From: Amycolatopsis nalaikhensis
GTDB taxonomy: Bacteria; Actinomycetota; Actinomycetes; Mycobacteriales; Pseudonocardiaceae
Direction: 5' to 3'
DNA: 64,000 nucleotides
NCBI RefSeq assembly: GCF_030264295.1
Contig: NZ_CP127173.1
Span: 4,285,501-4,349,500 of the forward strand
Position 1 is the stretch's first letter. Every line of letters starts with the position of its first letter. Below the pieces are notes generated by a model. The model saw nothing but the letters and a program-made list of their open reading frames with translations, ran no database searches and was not told where the DNA came from. Positions 41,976-50,879 of the stretch are shown here, piece after piece. The translations under genes and the position numbers were made by a program.

Positions 41976-42644
41976 GTGGCGGGGAGACGACGTTCGAAGC
42001 GTGAGCAGGTCACCGGGGCGCGTCCGGCCGCCCCGGTGACCCGCGTCCGGATGACCGGCACCGAGCGGCGCCAGCAGCTGCTCAACGTGGCGAGGGCGTT
42101 GTTCGCCGAGAAGGGCTTCGACGGGACGTCGATCGAGGAGATCGCGCACCGCGCCAACGTGTCGAAACCGGTGGTGTACGAGCACTTCGGCGGCAAAGAG
42201 GGCATCTACGCGGTGGTCGTCGACCGCGAGACGCAGCTGTTGCTGGACCGGATGGTCTCGACGCTGCACGGCGGTCACCCGCGGGCGATGCTGGAGCAGG
42301 CGGCGACGGCTTTGCTGTCGTACGTCGAGGATTCCCACGACGGCTTCCGGATTCTCGTGCGTGACTCGCCGGTGGCCAGTTCCACCGGGACGTTTTCGAC
42401 TGTCCTGAACGACATCGCCAGCCAGGTGGAGCACATCCTCGCCCAGCAGTTCGCGGCTCGGGGGTATGACGAGAAGCTGGCCGCGTTGTATGCCCAGGCC
42501 TTGGTCGGGATGGTCGCCTTGACCGGGCAGTGGTGGCTGGACGCCCGGAAGCCGAAGCGGGACGAAGTCGCGGCTCATCTGGTGAATCTCGCTTGGAACG
42601 GGCTGTCGCACTTGGAGCACAAGCCGAAGCTCCGCCTGGGTTAG
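41976..42644 (+). CDS. TetR-family regulator
   Basis: 222 residues from GTG 41976. After a basic, disordered N terminus of about 25 residues comes the helix-turn-helix region RRQQLLNVARALFAEKGFDGTSIEEIAHRANVSKPVVYEHFGGKEGIYAVV (about 28-80). The C-terminal ligand domain is of the lipid/fatty-acid regulator kind often encoded with desaturases. It is co-directional with the desaturase (17-base gap), so it probably senses acyl-CoA and controls that gene through the repeat at 40929-40950. It overlaps the convergent ATPase gene by 4 bases. Confidence 0.9.
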   Translation: MAGRRRSKREQVTGARPAAPVTRVRMTGTERRQQLLNVARALFAEKGFDGTSIEEIAHRANVSKPVVYEHFGGKEGIYAVVVDRETQLLLDRMVSTLHGGHPRAMLEQAATALLSYVEDSHDGFRILVRDSPVASSTGTFSTVLNDIASQVEHILAQQFAARGYDEKLAALYAQALVGMVALTGQWWLDARKPKRDEVAAHLVNLAWNGLSHLEHKPKLRLG

Positions 42645-44048
42645 CCGCGGGGCAGCGCGCGGAGGGCGAGCTTTCCCAGCATCGCGGTCAGCGCGGCCTC
42701 GAACTCCAGCGAGTTGTCGGGTTCCCCGGACATGGCGTGCGTGAGTTCGTGCAGCAGCGTCGCGCAGTACTCGGCGGCTCCGGCGAGCTGACCGCGGTGG
42801 ATCACGATCCGGTTCTCGGCCGGTTCCCACAAGCCGACGGTGGAGTGCCCGGTTTCGTCAAGGCGCATGGTCTCCGAGATCACGACGCCGGGGCGCCGGT
42901 CGATTTCCGCGAGGCGCAGGACCGCGTCGGTCAGTTCGTAGACGGAACGCTCCGGCGGCGTCAGGTCCGCGGTGCTCACGAGGGTGAAGACGAAGCTGTC
43001 GTTCCAAGCCTCGCCGTAGCGGCTCAGGTTGAGCAACGGGCGGCCGGTCAGGTCGACCTGCTGGGCGAGCTTCGCCGACACGTCCAGCGGAACGGTGACC
43101 AGCCGGTACCCGTCGTCCTCGGCGTAGCGGAGCTGGGGAGTGCCTTCCTGGAAGCTCCGCCGGCGTCACGAAGACGACCTTCTCCTGGCTCGCCAGCACC
43201 GTGCAGGCGTGCACGGCGATCTCACGCCAGCTCAGTTCGTCGTGCAGCTGCCCGGTTGCGAACTCGGCGAGGTCTTCGGCCAGCGGCGACACGACGCCGC
43301 TCACGCGGCACTGCTTGAGGATCGCCTTGACCCGGTCGGTGTAGGCGGACCGGCCGACGTTGCTGCGCTCGCGGTTGAGGGCCCGGCGCAACGGCGCGTT
43401 GATGTCGGTGATGTTGTAGGAGAACAGGAAGTTCGGCTCTTCGGCGACGAGGAGCCCCTTGACGTAGATCCGGCCGGGCGCGGCGGGGGAAACCCGCTTC
43501 AGGACCTGGCCGACGGAGGTGGTCTCCAGCAGGTGGTCGCCGCTGTAGTGCAGGAAGAAGTTCTGGGCCGCGGCGACGTCGTCCGCGGTGACGCCGTGCA
43601 GCACGACGTCGGTACCGGCCCGGTGGGGATCGGCGGGCGGGCGGATCACGGCGTGCAGGGTCCGCACGTCGGAGAAGGTTTCCTTGGCCCGCTGCCGGGT
43701 GGTGATGTCGCCGTGCGCGGACCGGATCTCCACGCGGACGTCGTGCCGGTCGAAGACGGCGAGCGCGTCCTTCAGGCCCATCCCGAACTGGCCGATGACG
43801 GCACCGGACCGGCGCTTCTCGTCGTTCTCGTTCTGCGTGAGGTGCGTGTAGCGAAGTCCGCGGCCGAAGTCGGCGACGTGCCACGCACCCGCGGCGTCCT
43901 CGGCGATCACGGGTTCGGCGGTCCCGGTGAGGGCGTGTTCGTCGAGAGCGTTCGCGATGACCTCGCGGATCGCGAAGGCGACGGGCCAGTGCTCCAGCAC
44001 TCGTTCGATGTTCAGGTCGAAGTACTGCTCGCCACCGTCGACGGTCAT
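42641..44048 (-). CDS. GHKL ATPase fused to HExxH metallopeptidase-like domain, frame broken
   Basis: The N-terminal part has a GHKL (Hsp90/histidine-kinase/MutL) ATP site: N box REVIANALDEH with Asn33, G1 box VADFGRGL, and G2 box GQFGMGLKDA. The middle (about 150-300) is unassigned. The C terminus carries LLHELTHAMSG (HExxH zinc motif) followed by a possible third ligand in SLEFEAAL. As deposited the frame breaks at GAAGCTC (43151-43157; minus GAGCTTC). Restoring GAGCTC joins VTPAEL to QEGTPQLRYAEDDGYRL and gives one 468-residue protein starting at ATG 44048. I know no characterised member; a role in a conflict or stress system is speculation. Confidence 0.8.
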
Positions 44049-44070
44049 CGTCCGATTCTGCCCGACGACG

Positions 44071-44463
44071 CTAGTGGAGCCGTCCGGTTTCGTGCAGGTG
44101 GTCGAAGATCAGCTTGTCCACCGCCGAGACCCGGTCCCGGTCCGCGTACTCGAGCCAGACGATCTCTTCGATCTCGCTGCTGGCGCGCGGGGTGCCGGTG
44201 TACTCCGCGGTGTAGCAGGTCATCCGCACCAGGACGCCCGCCGCGTGGCCGTGTGCCTCCGCTTCGAACACCCCGGCCGGTTCGATGGTCGGCTCGGCGA
44301 TCGCCACGTCCAGTTCCTCGCGGACCTCCCGCACGAGCGTCTCGGCGTCCGTCTCACCGGGCTCGCGCTTGCCGCCGGGCAGGTAGTAGACGTCTTTGCC
44401 GCGTGAGCGCGTGCTGAGGACCCGGCCGTCCACGAGGTGCAGCCAGGCGATCTTGTCGATCAC
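44071..44463 (-). CDS. Nudix hydrolase 1
   Basis: 130 residues. Complete Nudix box GKREPGETDAETLVREVREELDV (GX5EX7REUXEEXGU with a final D in place of G), at about residues 31-53, which binds Mg2+ and hydrolyses nucleoside diphosphates linked to another group. It overlaps the upstream paralogue by 4 bases (44460-44463). The pair share FDHLHETGRL at the C terminus and SEIEEI..L.YAD in the middle, so they arose by tandem duplication. Substrate unknown. Confidence 0.9.
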   Translation of the reverse strand: MIDKIAWLHLVDGRVLSTRSRGKDVYYLPGGKREPGETDAETLVREVREELDVAIAEPTIEPAGVFEAEAHGHAAGVLVRMTCYTAEYTGTPRASSEIEEIVWLEYADRDRVSAVDKLIFDHLHETGRLH

Positions 44464-44882
44464 GGCAGCCGGCCGGTTTCGTGCAGGTGGTCGAAGATCA
44501 TTTGCGCCACCAGCGACACCCTCGGCCGGTCCGCGTAGCCGAGCCAGGCGATTTCCTCGATCTCGCTGCAGGCCCGGAGATTTCCTTGGTAGTCGGCCGA
44601 GTAGGCGGTCGTGCGGACGTGAACGCCCTCCGCGTGCCCGTGCGCCTGCCCTTCGAAGGTGCCTGCCGGGGAGATCGTCGACGGCGTGATCTCCACGCCC
44701 AGTTCTTCGCGGATCTCCCGCACGAGCGTCTCGGCGTCCGTCTCGCCCGGCTCGCGCTTGCCGCCGGGCAGGTAGAACTTGTCCTTGCCCCGCGAGCGTG
44801 CCGCCAGGACCCGGCCGTCCACCACGTGGATCCAGGCGATCTTGTCGATCACGCCGGACGTGGCCGGATCGATCTTCGTCAT
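44460..44882 (-). CDS. Nudix hydrolase 2
   Basis: 140 residues, ATG at 44882. Canonical Nudix box GKREPGETDAETLVREIREELGV. It is about 60-65 percent identical by eye to the downstream paralogue, with the same SEIEEIAWLGYAD and FDHLHETGRL segments and a ten-residue N-terminal extension (MTKIDPATSG). The 4-base overlap shows that the two are co-translated. It is divergent from the SDR gene with 30 bases between. Confidence 0.92.
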   Translation of the reverse strand: MTKIDPATSGVIDKIAWIHVVDGRVLAARSRGKDKFYLPGGKREPGETDAETLVREIREELGVEITPSTISPAGTFEGQAHGHAEGVHVRTTAYSADYQGNLRACSEIEEIAWLGYADRPRVSLVAQMIFDHLHETGRLP

Positions 44883-44912
44883 GTCCCGATCCTAAGCACT
44901 ACCCTCGAGCAC

Positions 44913-45638
44913 ATGGGGACCAACCGGGAAGTGGTGGTGACCGGCGGCGGCACCGGCATCGGGTACGCCGTCGCGGCGGCCTTCGCCGAAGCGGGTGACC
45001 GCGTCACAATCACCGGGCGCCGCGAGAACGTGCTCACCGAAGCCGCGACGCTGCTGGGCGCGCGGCCCGTCGTCTTCGATGCCGCCGATCCGGGCGCCGT
45101 CGAAGCCGCACTCGGGGAGTTGCCCGGCCGCGTTGACGTCCTCGTCAACAACGCCGGGGGCAACACCGACTTCCTCGACGGCGAGGGTGACGGCTTGGCC
45201 GGGTTCGCGGCCGCCTTCGAACGGAACCTGCGGTCCAATGTGGTCAGTGCCGCGCTGGTGACCCACGCGCTGCGCGAGCGGTTCGCCGACGGCGCGCGGA
45301 TCGTCACCATCGGCTCGATCGCCGCGCACACCGGCGCCGGGTCCTATGGTGCCGCCAAAGCCGCCGTCGAAGGCTGGAACGTCAGCGTCGCCAGGGAGTT
45401 CGGCCCGCGCGGGATCACCGCGAACGTCGTCGCGCCCGGGCTGGTCGGGGACACCGAGTTCTTCCACGGCAAGCTCAGCGATCGCCGTCGGGAATGGCTG
45501 GTCGGGAACACCATGAACAAGCGGCCCGGCACGCCGGAAGACGTCGCCGCCGTCGTGGCCTTCCTGGCGAGCCCCGCCGCCGGGCACGTCACCGGGCAGG
45601 TCGTGCACGTCAACGGGGGCGCCCACCTCGGGAAGTAG
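44913..45638 (+). CDS. Short-chain dehydrogenase/reductase
   Basis: 241 residues from ATG 44913. Classical SDR: TGGGTGIGYAVA cofactor motif (about residues 10-21), VNNAGGN, GSIAAHTGAGSYGAAKAA with the YxxxK pair, and the C-terminal VTGQVVHVNGGAHLG of the FabG-like group. The substrate cannot be inferred. A strong hairpin follows the stop. Confidence 0.92.
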   Translation: MGTNREVVVTGGGTGIGYAVAAAFAEAGDRVTITGRRENVLTEAATLLGARPVVFDAADPGAVEAALGELPGRVDVLVNNAGGNTDFLDGEGDGLAGFAAAFERNLRSNVVSAALVTHALRERFADGARIVTIGSIAAHTGAGSYGAAKAAVEGWNVSVAREFGPRGITANVVAPGLVGDTEFFHGKLSDRRREWLVGNTMNKRPGTPEDVAAVVAFLASPAAGHVTGQVVHVNGGAHLGK

Positions 45639-45646
45639 TGGAAGCC

Positions 45647-45685
45647 GGTCCCCGAGCGCCAGGTCGGCGGTGGCGCTCGGGGACC
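45647..45685. terminator. Hairpin between convergent SDR and sugar dehydrogenase genes
   Basis: Perfect 15-base arms (GGTCCCCGAGCGCCA and its complement) with a 9-base loop, 8 bases after the SDR stop. The convergent gene ends at 45834. The rest of the gap (45686-45833) shows no gene. Confidence 0.8.
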
Positions 45686-45833
45686 AGCGCGGTGCTGCCG
45701 CGGGAAAACGCTCTTCGGACCGCGTCCAACACTCGTCGGTGGCGGGCGAAAACTCTTGGTACCGAATATGTTCCGCGATCGGACCCCCGGGCGACAGTGC
45801 CGAGGGCACCGGCTCGGTGTGACTTTCCCATGA

Positions 45834-47024
45834 TCAGGCGGGCGTGACCTTCAGGAGCTTGTCGTCCGTTCCGTCCGACGTCGTCACGTACAGGGCGCCG
45901 TCCGGGCCGCTGCGGACCGCGCGCAGCCTGCCGAACTTGTCGTCGAACTCCGGGGGCAGCGTCACGTCCAGGACCTTGCCCGCCGCGTCCAGGTGGTACA
46001 TCAGCAGCTTCTGGCCCTTGAGCGCCACCACGACCAGCGCGCCGTCGTTCGAACCCCACTGCGCGCCGGTCAGGAACGCATCGCCGCTGATCGCCTCGGT
46101 GATCTTCCCCGACGTCCACAGTGGACTCACCGCGTCCGGGAAGCGCTTGAGGTCGGTCATCGGCACGCTCTCGTCGTAGCTCGTGTCCGTGCCGCCCTTC
46201 GACGGGTCCCAGCCGTAGTTCGCGCCCGGCTTCAGCAGGTTGACCTCGTCGTCGAACGTCGGACCGTGCTCGGCCGTGATCACCTGGCCGCTGCCCGGCC
46301 GGATCGCCACGCCCTGGACGTTGCGGTGCCCATAGGTGTAGATCAGCCGCTCCCGCGGGTCCGCCGACGTGATGAACGGGTTGTCCGGCAACGGCTTCCC
46401 GGTCTTCGCGTCCATCCGCAGCACCTTGCCGCCGAGGGAGTGCCGGTCCTGGGCGATCGACGCGCGCGCCGTGTCGCCGGTGCCGACCAGCAGCGCGCCG
46501 TCCGGGGCGAACGTCGGGCGGCAGCCGGAGTGCCGCCCGCTCGGGTTCACCGGCAAGCCGGTCAGGAGATCGCGGACCCGGGTCGCGGAGGCGCCGTCTT
46601 CGGCCAGCTTCCACGTCACCAGCCGGATGTCGACGGCCTTGCCGCCCTCCTGGTGGTCCTGGCAGGTGATGAACTCGCGGCTGGTCGAGAAGTCCGGGCT
46701 GACGACCATGCCGAGCAGCCCGCCCTCGCCCTTGACGAGGACGTCGGAGAAGTCGGCGCGCACCTCGGTCGCCTGTCCGCCGCGGACCAGCGCGAGCTTG
46801 CCGGGCCGCTGCGGCACGAGGATGCCGCCGTCGGGCAGGAAGCCGACGTCCCAGCCGTGCTCGAGCCCGGCGGTCACCGTCTCGACCTTGAACTTCCCGG
46901 TCGACGCCGTCGGCGTCGCGGCGGGCGGGACGCTCTGGATCGGCTCGCTCGCCGCCCCCGAGCAGCCCGCGACCAGCAGGGACACCACACCGATGAGACC
47001 CAGCACACACCGCATACGGCTCAT
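45834..47024 (-). CDS. PQQ-type sugar dehydrogenase-like lipoprotein
   Basis: 396 residues from ATG 47024; MRC at 47015 is an equally good start. The lipoprotein signal ends in LLVAGC. The six-bladed propeller of the soluble glucose dehydrogenase (Gdh/YliI) family shows in GLEHGWDVGFLPDGGILVPQRPGKL, GEGGLLGMVVSPDF, SGRHSGCRPTFAPDGALLVGTGD, GGKVLRMDAKTGKPLPDNPF, YTYGHRNVQGVAIRPG, EHGPTFDDEVNLLKPGANYGWD and GPDGALYVTTSDG. It would be anchored outside the membrane and oxidise sugars if supplied with PQQ; PQQ dependence is assumed from the family. Confidence 0.9.
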   Translation of the reverse strand: MSRMRCVLGLIGVVSLLVAGCSGAASEPIQSVPPAATPTASTGKFKVETVTAGLEHGWDVGFLPDGGILVPQRPGKLALVRGGQATEVRADFSDVLVKGEGGLLGMVVSPDFSTSREFITCQDHQEGGKAVDIRLVTWKLAEDGASATRVRDLLTGLPVNPSGRHSGCRPTFAPDGALLVGTGDTARASIAQDRHSLGGKVLRMDAKTGKPLPDNPFITSADPRERLIYTYGHRNVQGVAIRPGSGQVITAEHGPTFDDEVNLLKPGANYGWDPSKGGTDTSYDESVPMTDLKRFPDAVSPLWTSGKITEAISGDAFLTGAQWGSNDGALVVVALKGQKLLMYHLDAAGKVLDVTLPPEFDDKFGRLRAVRSGPDGALYVTTSDGTDDKLLKVTPA

Positions 47025-47031
47025 CCTGCCA

Positions 47032-47871
47032 TCAACCGGTGAAATCACCGTTCGCCGCGACGAGGAACTCCAGATCGCGCGAGCCCGGGATGTAGTGGCC
47101 GGTGCCGGGCACGAGGTCGACCGTGGCCCCGGCGGCTTCGAGACGGCGTTTCGTCGTCGCCGAGTCGACCATGGCGTCCTCCGCCCCGGCGACCGCGTAG
47201 ACGGGCATGGTCAGCTTCGCCAGCGCGGTGTCGTCGAAGACCGGGAACGGCCCGGTGCGGTAGCGGTAGTTCGCCGACACCAGCAGCTGGTGGTCCACGA
47301 TCCGCGGCTCCGCGTCCGCGCCGAGCACGCCGGCCACGGCTTTCCGCCGCCCCTTCTGGCCGAGCAGCGCCAGCAGGACGGCCTTGACGACGAACCCCTT
47401 CTTCATCGGGCCGAGGCCGATCGGGCAGCGCAGCGCCAGCGCCGCGACGCGCTCCGGTCGACGGGTCGCGTAGTCGAGGGCGAGCCAGCCCCCGAACGAC
47501 GAGGTCAGGAAGGCCGCCCGCGCCGCGCCGACGTGGTCGAGCACCGCGTCCAGCCAGGTCGCGTACCGGTCGGTGGCCAGCGGCGGCCGCGTCTCGGCGC
47601 TCAGTCCCGGCTCGCCGATGATGTCGACGGCGTAGACCCGGAACCGCTCGGTCAGCGTCGCGAACCGCTCCGCCCACTCGCCGGAGTTGCTGCCGGAGCC
47701 GTGCAGCAGCACCAGCGGCGGGGCGTCGGCCGGGCCACCCGCGACGACGAACGTCTCGCCTTCGGGCGTCGGCACGCGCAGCTGCTCGTGGGGGCCGGGC
47801 CACGCCTTCAGGACGTCGAGGTAGCGCTCCCGCAGCAGGCGAGCACCAGCTTCGGATTTATAGATCGTCAT
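47032..47871 (-). CDS. Alpha/beta hydrolase
   Basis: 279 residues from ATG 47871. Alpha/beta fold: oxyanion HGSGSNSGEW, nucleophile elbow FLTSSFGGWLAL (Ser in SxSFGG, a variant of GxSxG), acid in VAGAEDAMVD and the catalytic His in GTGHYIPG. The N-terminal tail and SSFGG are like the YcjY/carboxylesterase group. Substrate unknown. It starts just 8 bases before the convergent-side sugar dehydrogenase leader and downstream of a two-component system on the same strand, with an imperfect palindrome at 47882-47920 before its start. Confidence 0.87.
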   Translation of the reverse strand: MTIYKSEAGARLLRERYLDVLKAWPGPHEQLRVPTPEGETFVVAGGPADAPPLVLLHGSGSNSGEWAERFATLTERFRVYAVDIIGEPGLSAETRPPLATDRYATWLDAVLDHVGAARAAFLTSSFGGWLALDYATRRPERVAALALRCPIGLGPMKKGFVVKAVLLALLGQKGRRKAVAGVLGADAEPRIVDHQLLVSANYRYRTGPFPVFDDTALAKLTMPVYAVAGAEDAMVDSATTKRRLEAAGATVDLVPGTGHYIPGSRDLEFLVAANGDFTG

Positions 47872-47881
47872 GCAAACTACT

Positions 47882-47920
47882 CTAACGTTCCCTATCAAGC
47901 GGATAAACAGGGAAGGTTAG
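47882..47920. promoter_or_regulatory. Imperfect palindrome before the hydrolase gene
   Basis: CTAACGTTCCCT (47882-47893) and AGGGAAGGTTAG (47909-47920), one mismatch in 12, 15-base spacing. It covers the response regulator stop codon and lies 11 bases before the hydrolase start. It may be an operator or a weak terminator. Confidence 0.5.
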
Positions 47921-48573
47921 CTGCCAGGTCGGACAAGTCCGGACTCGTAGGCGAAGACCACCGCGTGCACGCGGTCGCGCAGCCGCAGCTTGCCGAGAAT
48001 GCGCCCGACGTGCGTCTTCACCGTCGTCTCGCCGATGTACAGCTTCGCGGCGATCTCGCCGTTGGACAGCCCGCGCGCGATGAGCCCGAGCACGTCCTTC
48101 TCGCGTTCGGTCAGCGCGTCGAGCTTCGCGGCGTCCGCCGGGTCGCGGTCGTCGGCGAGGTAGCGGTCGAGCAGCCGCCGCGTGACCGACGGCGAGACCA
48201 TCGAGTCGCCGCGCAGCACTCCCCGCACCGCGACGAGCATCTCCTCCGACGGCGCGTCCTTCACCAGGAACCCGCTGGCCCCGGCGCGCAACGCGGCGTA
48301 CGCGTACTCGTCGAGGTCGAACGTCGTGATGATCAGGACGCGCACGCCGGGCAGCTCGGCGCAGATCCGCTCGGTCGCCGCGACGCCGTCGAGCACCGGC
48401 ATCCGGACGTCCATCAGCACCAGGTCGGGCCGCAGCTCCCGGGCCAGCTCGACGGCTTCCTCGCCGTTGGCGGCTTCCCCGGCGACGACCAGGTCGTCCT
48501 GGCTCTCGACGATCATCCGCAGCCCGACGCGCACCAGCTCCTGGTCGTCGCACAGCAGCACCCGCGTGGTCAC
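47917..48573 (-). CDS. NarL/FixJ-family response regulator
   Basis: 218 residues from GTG 48573. The receiver domain has the acidic pair CDDQ (residues about 8-11), phospho-acceptor Asp in LVLMDVRMP (about 54), and Lys in FLVKD. The C-terminal LuxR-type helix-turn-helix reads LTEREKDVLGLIARGLSNGEIAAKLYIGETTVKTHVGRIL. It overlaps the sensor kinase stop by 4 bases (GTGA), a co-translated pair. Confidence 0.95.
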   Translation of the reverse strand: MTTRVLLCDDQELVRVGLRMIVESQDDLVVAGEAANGEEAVELARELRPDLVLMDVRMPVLDGVAATERICAELPGVRVLIITTFDLDEYAYAALRAGASGFLVKDAPSEEMLVAVRGVLRGDSMVSPSVTRRLLDRYLADDRDPADAAKLDALTEREKDVLGLIARGLSNGEIAAKLYIGETTVKTHVGRILGKLRLRDRVHAVVFAYESGLVRPGS

Positions 48574-49691
48574 GGCTCGACCACCAGGCTGGCGTGCACG
48601 CGGTAGCCGCCGTCCGGGCGCGGGCCGGCCGTCAGCTCGCCGTGGAACATCTCGACGCGCTGGCGCATCCCCGGCAGCCCGCGCCCCGACGACGGCAGGG
48701 CCGGGGCGGGCGCGGGCGCGCGGCCACCGGTGTTCGTCACCTCGATCCGGATCTCGCGCGGCTCGAAGGCGACGGCGACGCGGCCGGTCGCGTCCGCCGG
48801 GGCGTGCTTGATCATGTTGGTCAGTGCCTCCTGGACGATCCGGTACGCCTGCAGCGCGGCGCTCGCGGGCAGGCCGCCCGGGTCGCCGGTGACGTCGAGC
48901 GCGACGTCGCGCCCGGACTGCTCGACGAGTTCCCGCAGCTCGGCGACGGTCGGCTGCGGGCTGCGGCCGTCCTGGCCCGCGTGCAGGACTTCGAGCAGCC
49001 GCCGCAGCTCGGCGAGCGCGTCCCGGCCGGTGCGGCCGATCGTGTCGAGTGTGCGGTCGACGGCCGCGGGGTCGCGGTGCCGGGCGAGCTTCGCGCCTTC
49101 GGCGTTGAGCACGATCACGCTCATGCTGTGCGCGAGGACGTCGTGCAGTTCGCGGGCGATCCGGGTGCGTTCTTCGGCGACGGCGGCGCGCGCCTGGGCG
49201 TCCGCCCGTTTCTCCTCTTCCGCGGTGAGCTGGGCTTTCTTGCGGAAGAACTCGCCGAGTGTCCACGCGGCGATGTGCAGCGGCCAGACCCCGACGACCG
49301 TGAAGGTCGGGTTCTCGGTGTAGGTGCCCCAGACGAACCCCCACTGCCAGCCGAGGACGAAGATCGCGACGGTGATCAGCGCGGCGAACCCCCGCTGCCC
49401 GAGCTTGACCAGGGTGAACAGCACGACGGCCATCGCCAGCTCGGTGCGGCCGCGGTCGTAGGCCCAGATCTCGTTGGTGTACACCGCCACGGCCCCGGCG
49501 ATGACGAGCACCGCGGCCGTGCGCGGGAACCGGCGGCGGACCAGGAGCGGGAGCAGGAACAGCATCGGGATCGCGCGGATGACCCACGGCTGTTCGTTCG
49601 ACCAGCTGGGCGCGAGGAAGACGAACACCGCGTACAGCGGCAGGTCCTTCGTCCACTGGTGCCTGCGCACCCACACCACGAGCCGTTCCAC
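48570..49691 (-). CDS. NarL-type sensor histidine kinase
   Basis: 373 residues, GTG start. About five membrane helices occupy residues 1-160 (PLYAVFVFLAPSW; LFLLPLLVRRRF; AVLVIAGAVAVYT; AVVLFTLVKLG; LITVAIFVLGWQWGFVWG). The HisKA_3 domain then carries the phosphorylated His in ARELHDVLAHSMSVIV, and a HATPase_c domain follows (VQEALTNMIKHA; SGRGLPGMRQRV). It resembles DesK/NarL-type kinases common in actinobacteria. The signal is unknown; the hydrolase gene downstream is a possible target. Confidence 0.93.
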   Translation of the reverse strand: MERLVVWVRRHQWTKDLPLYAVFVFLAPSWSNEQPWVIRAIPMLFLLPLLVRRRFPRTAAVLVIAGAVAVYTNEIWAYDRGRTELAMAVVLFTLVKLGQRGFAALITVAIFVLGWQWGFVWGTYTENPTFTVVGVWPLHIAAWTLGEFFRKKAQLTAEEEKRADAQARAAVAEERTRIARELHDVLAHSMSVIVLNAEGAKLARHRDPAAVDRTLDTIGRTGRDALAELRRLLEVLHAGQDGRSPQPTVAELRELVEQSGRDVALDVTGDPGGLPASAALQAYRIVQEALTNMIKHAPADATGRVAVAFEPREIRIEVTNTGGRAPAPAPALPSSGRGLPGMRQRVEMFHGELTAGPRPDGGYRVHASLVVEP

Positions 49692-49822
49692 GGACCGAAC
49701 GTAACGCGGCGGCCGGGTCGGCGGCGTCCTTCCGCGGTACCGATCGGGTCCTCCCGCGGGAGGACGAGACCGGTCGATCCGGCGGATTCGCGGCCACCCG
49801 CGGCGTTCCTACCGTCGGCGGC

Positions 49823-50419
49823 ATGTCGATCACCAGGGAGTTCTTCCGGCACCCGCTGCTGACGGGCGCGATCGCGCCGAGCTCGCCGCGGCTGGCCGAA
49901 GAGATGACGGCGGGCCTCGGCCTGGAGCGCGCGGCCCGCGTCGCCGAACTCGGCCCGGGCACGGGCGTGTTCACCGAAGCCGTCCTCGCGCTGCTACGCC
50001 CCGAAGCGCGCCTGACCGCGTACGAGATCAACCCGCGTTTCGCCGTTTCGCTTCGCGCGCGGTTTCCGCAGGTGGACGTCGTCACCGGCTCGGCGGAGCA
50101 CCTCGCGCCGGACGACGTCGACGTCGTCGTCTCCGGTCTGCCGTGGACGGCCATGACCGCGGGACGGCAGCAGCGCATCCTCGACGCGATCGTCGCGGCG
50201 CTGGCCCCGAACGGCCGGTTCACGACGTTCGCGTACGCCCACGCGGCCTGGACGCCACCCGCGCGTCGCTTCGCCGCTTCGCTGCGAAGCCGTTTCGCGG
50301 TCGTGGAACGGACTCCGGTGGTCTGGGGGAACCTGCCGCCCGCGTTCGTCTACCGGGCGGCACTGCCGGTGGCGGTGGGGAGGGCGCGGCGTGGACAGCC
50401 TGCTGCGGCCCCTGCTTGA
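49823..50419 (+). CDS. SAM-dependent methyltransferase, rRNA-adenine/phospholipid MTase type
   Basis: 198 residues from ATG 49823. N terminus FFRHPLLTGAIAPSSPRLAEEMTAGL, then SAM motif I VAELGPGTGVFTEAVL, acidic motif II AYEINPRFAVSL, and VVVSGLPWTAMTAGRQQRILDAI in place of the NLPY of RsmA. This combination is the PmtA-like phosphatidylethanolamine/ornithine-lipid N-methyltransferase group. It overlaps the DedA gene by 29 bases. Confidence 0.85.
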   Translation: MSITREFFRHPLLTGAIAPSSPRLAEEMTAGLGLERAARVAELGPGTGVFTEAVLALLRPEARLTAYEINPRFAVSLRARFPQVDVVTGSAEHLAPDDVDVVVSGLPWTAMTAGRQQRILDAIVAALAPNGRFTTFAYAHAAWTPPARRFAASLRSRFAVVERTPVVWGNLPPAFVYRAALPVAVGRARRGQPAAAPA

Positions 50420-50879
50420 CGCGCCGGCGGCGGTCGTCTACCTGGTCTGCGCGCTGGTGATCACGGCGGAGACGGCGGTGCTGCCGGGGATCGTGCTGCC
50501 GACGTTGTCGACGTTGCTGCTGATGGGTTTCCTCGCCGAGCGCGGCACGCTCCACCTCGGACTCGCGTTGGTGGTGGCCGTGCTCGCGGCCGTCCTCGGT
50601 GACCAGCTGGCTTATCTCGAAGGGCGCTACTGGGGGCCGCGCGTGGCCCGCCGCGTCGGCCGCGACCGCTGGGACCGCGCGGAGGCGGTGGTCGCGCGCT
50701 ACGGCGTCCCGGCGGTGGTCGCGGGCCGCTGCCTGGTCGGGCTGCGGACGCTGGTGCCGCGCGTGGCGGGTTCAGCGGCGATGCCGTACCGGCGGTTCGC
50801 GGCGGGCAGTGTGGCGGCGGCGGTGGTGTGGGCGAGCGCGGAGCTGCTGGTGGGTCACTTGACGGCGTTGGCCGTCTGA
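50391..50879 (+). CDS. DedA-family membrane protein
   Basis: 162 residues from GTG 50391. The DedA/SNARE-associated fold is seen in ITAETAVLPGIVLPTLSTLLLMGFLAERG, LGDQLAYLEGRYWG and FGRAEAVVARYGVPAVVAGRCLVGLRTLVPRVAGSAAMPYRRF-like segments, with about four membrane spans. Conserved Arg and Gly of the R..PG motif are present in GLRTLVPRVAG. The family includes polyprenyl-phosphate and phospholipid transporters. It overlaps the methyltransferase start-side by 29 bases, hinting at a joint membrane-lipid role, and overlaps the convergent XRE gene by 25 bases. Confidence 0.88.
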   Translation: MDSLLRPLLDAPAAVVYLVCALVITAETAVLPGIVLPTLSTLLLMGFLAERGTLHLGLALVVAVLAAVLGDQLAYLEGRYWGPRVARRVGRDRWDRAEAVVARYGVPAVVAGRCLVGLRTLVPRVAGSAAMPYRRFAAGSVAAAVVWASAELLVGHLTALAV

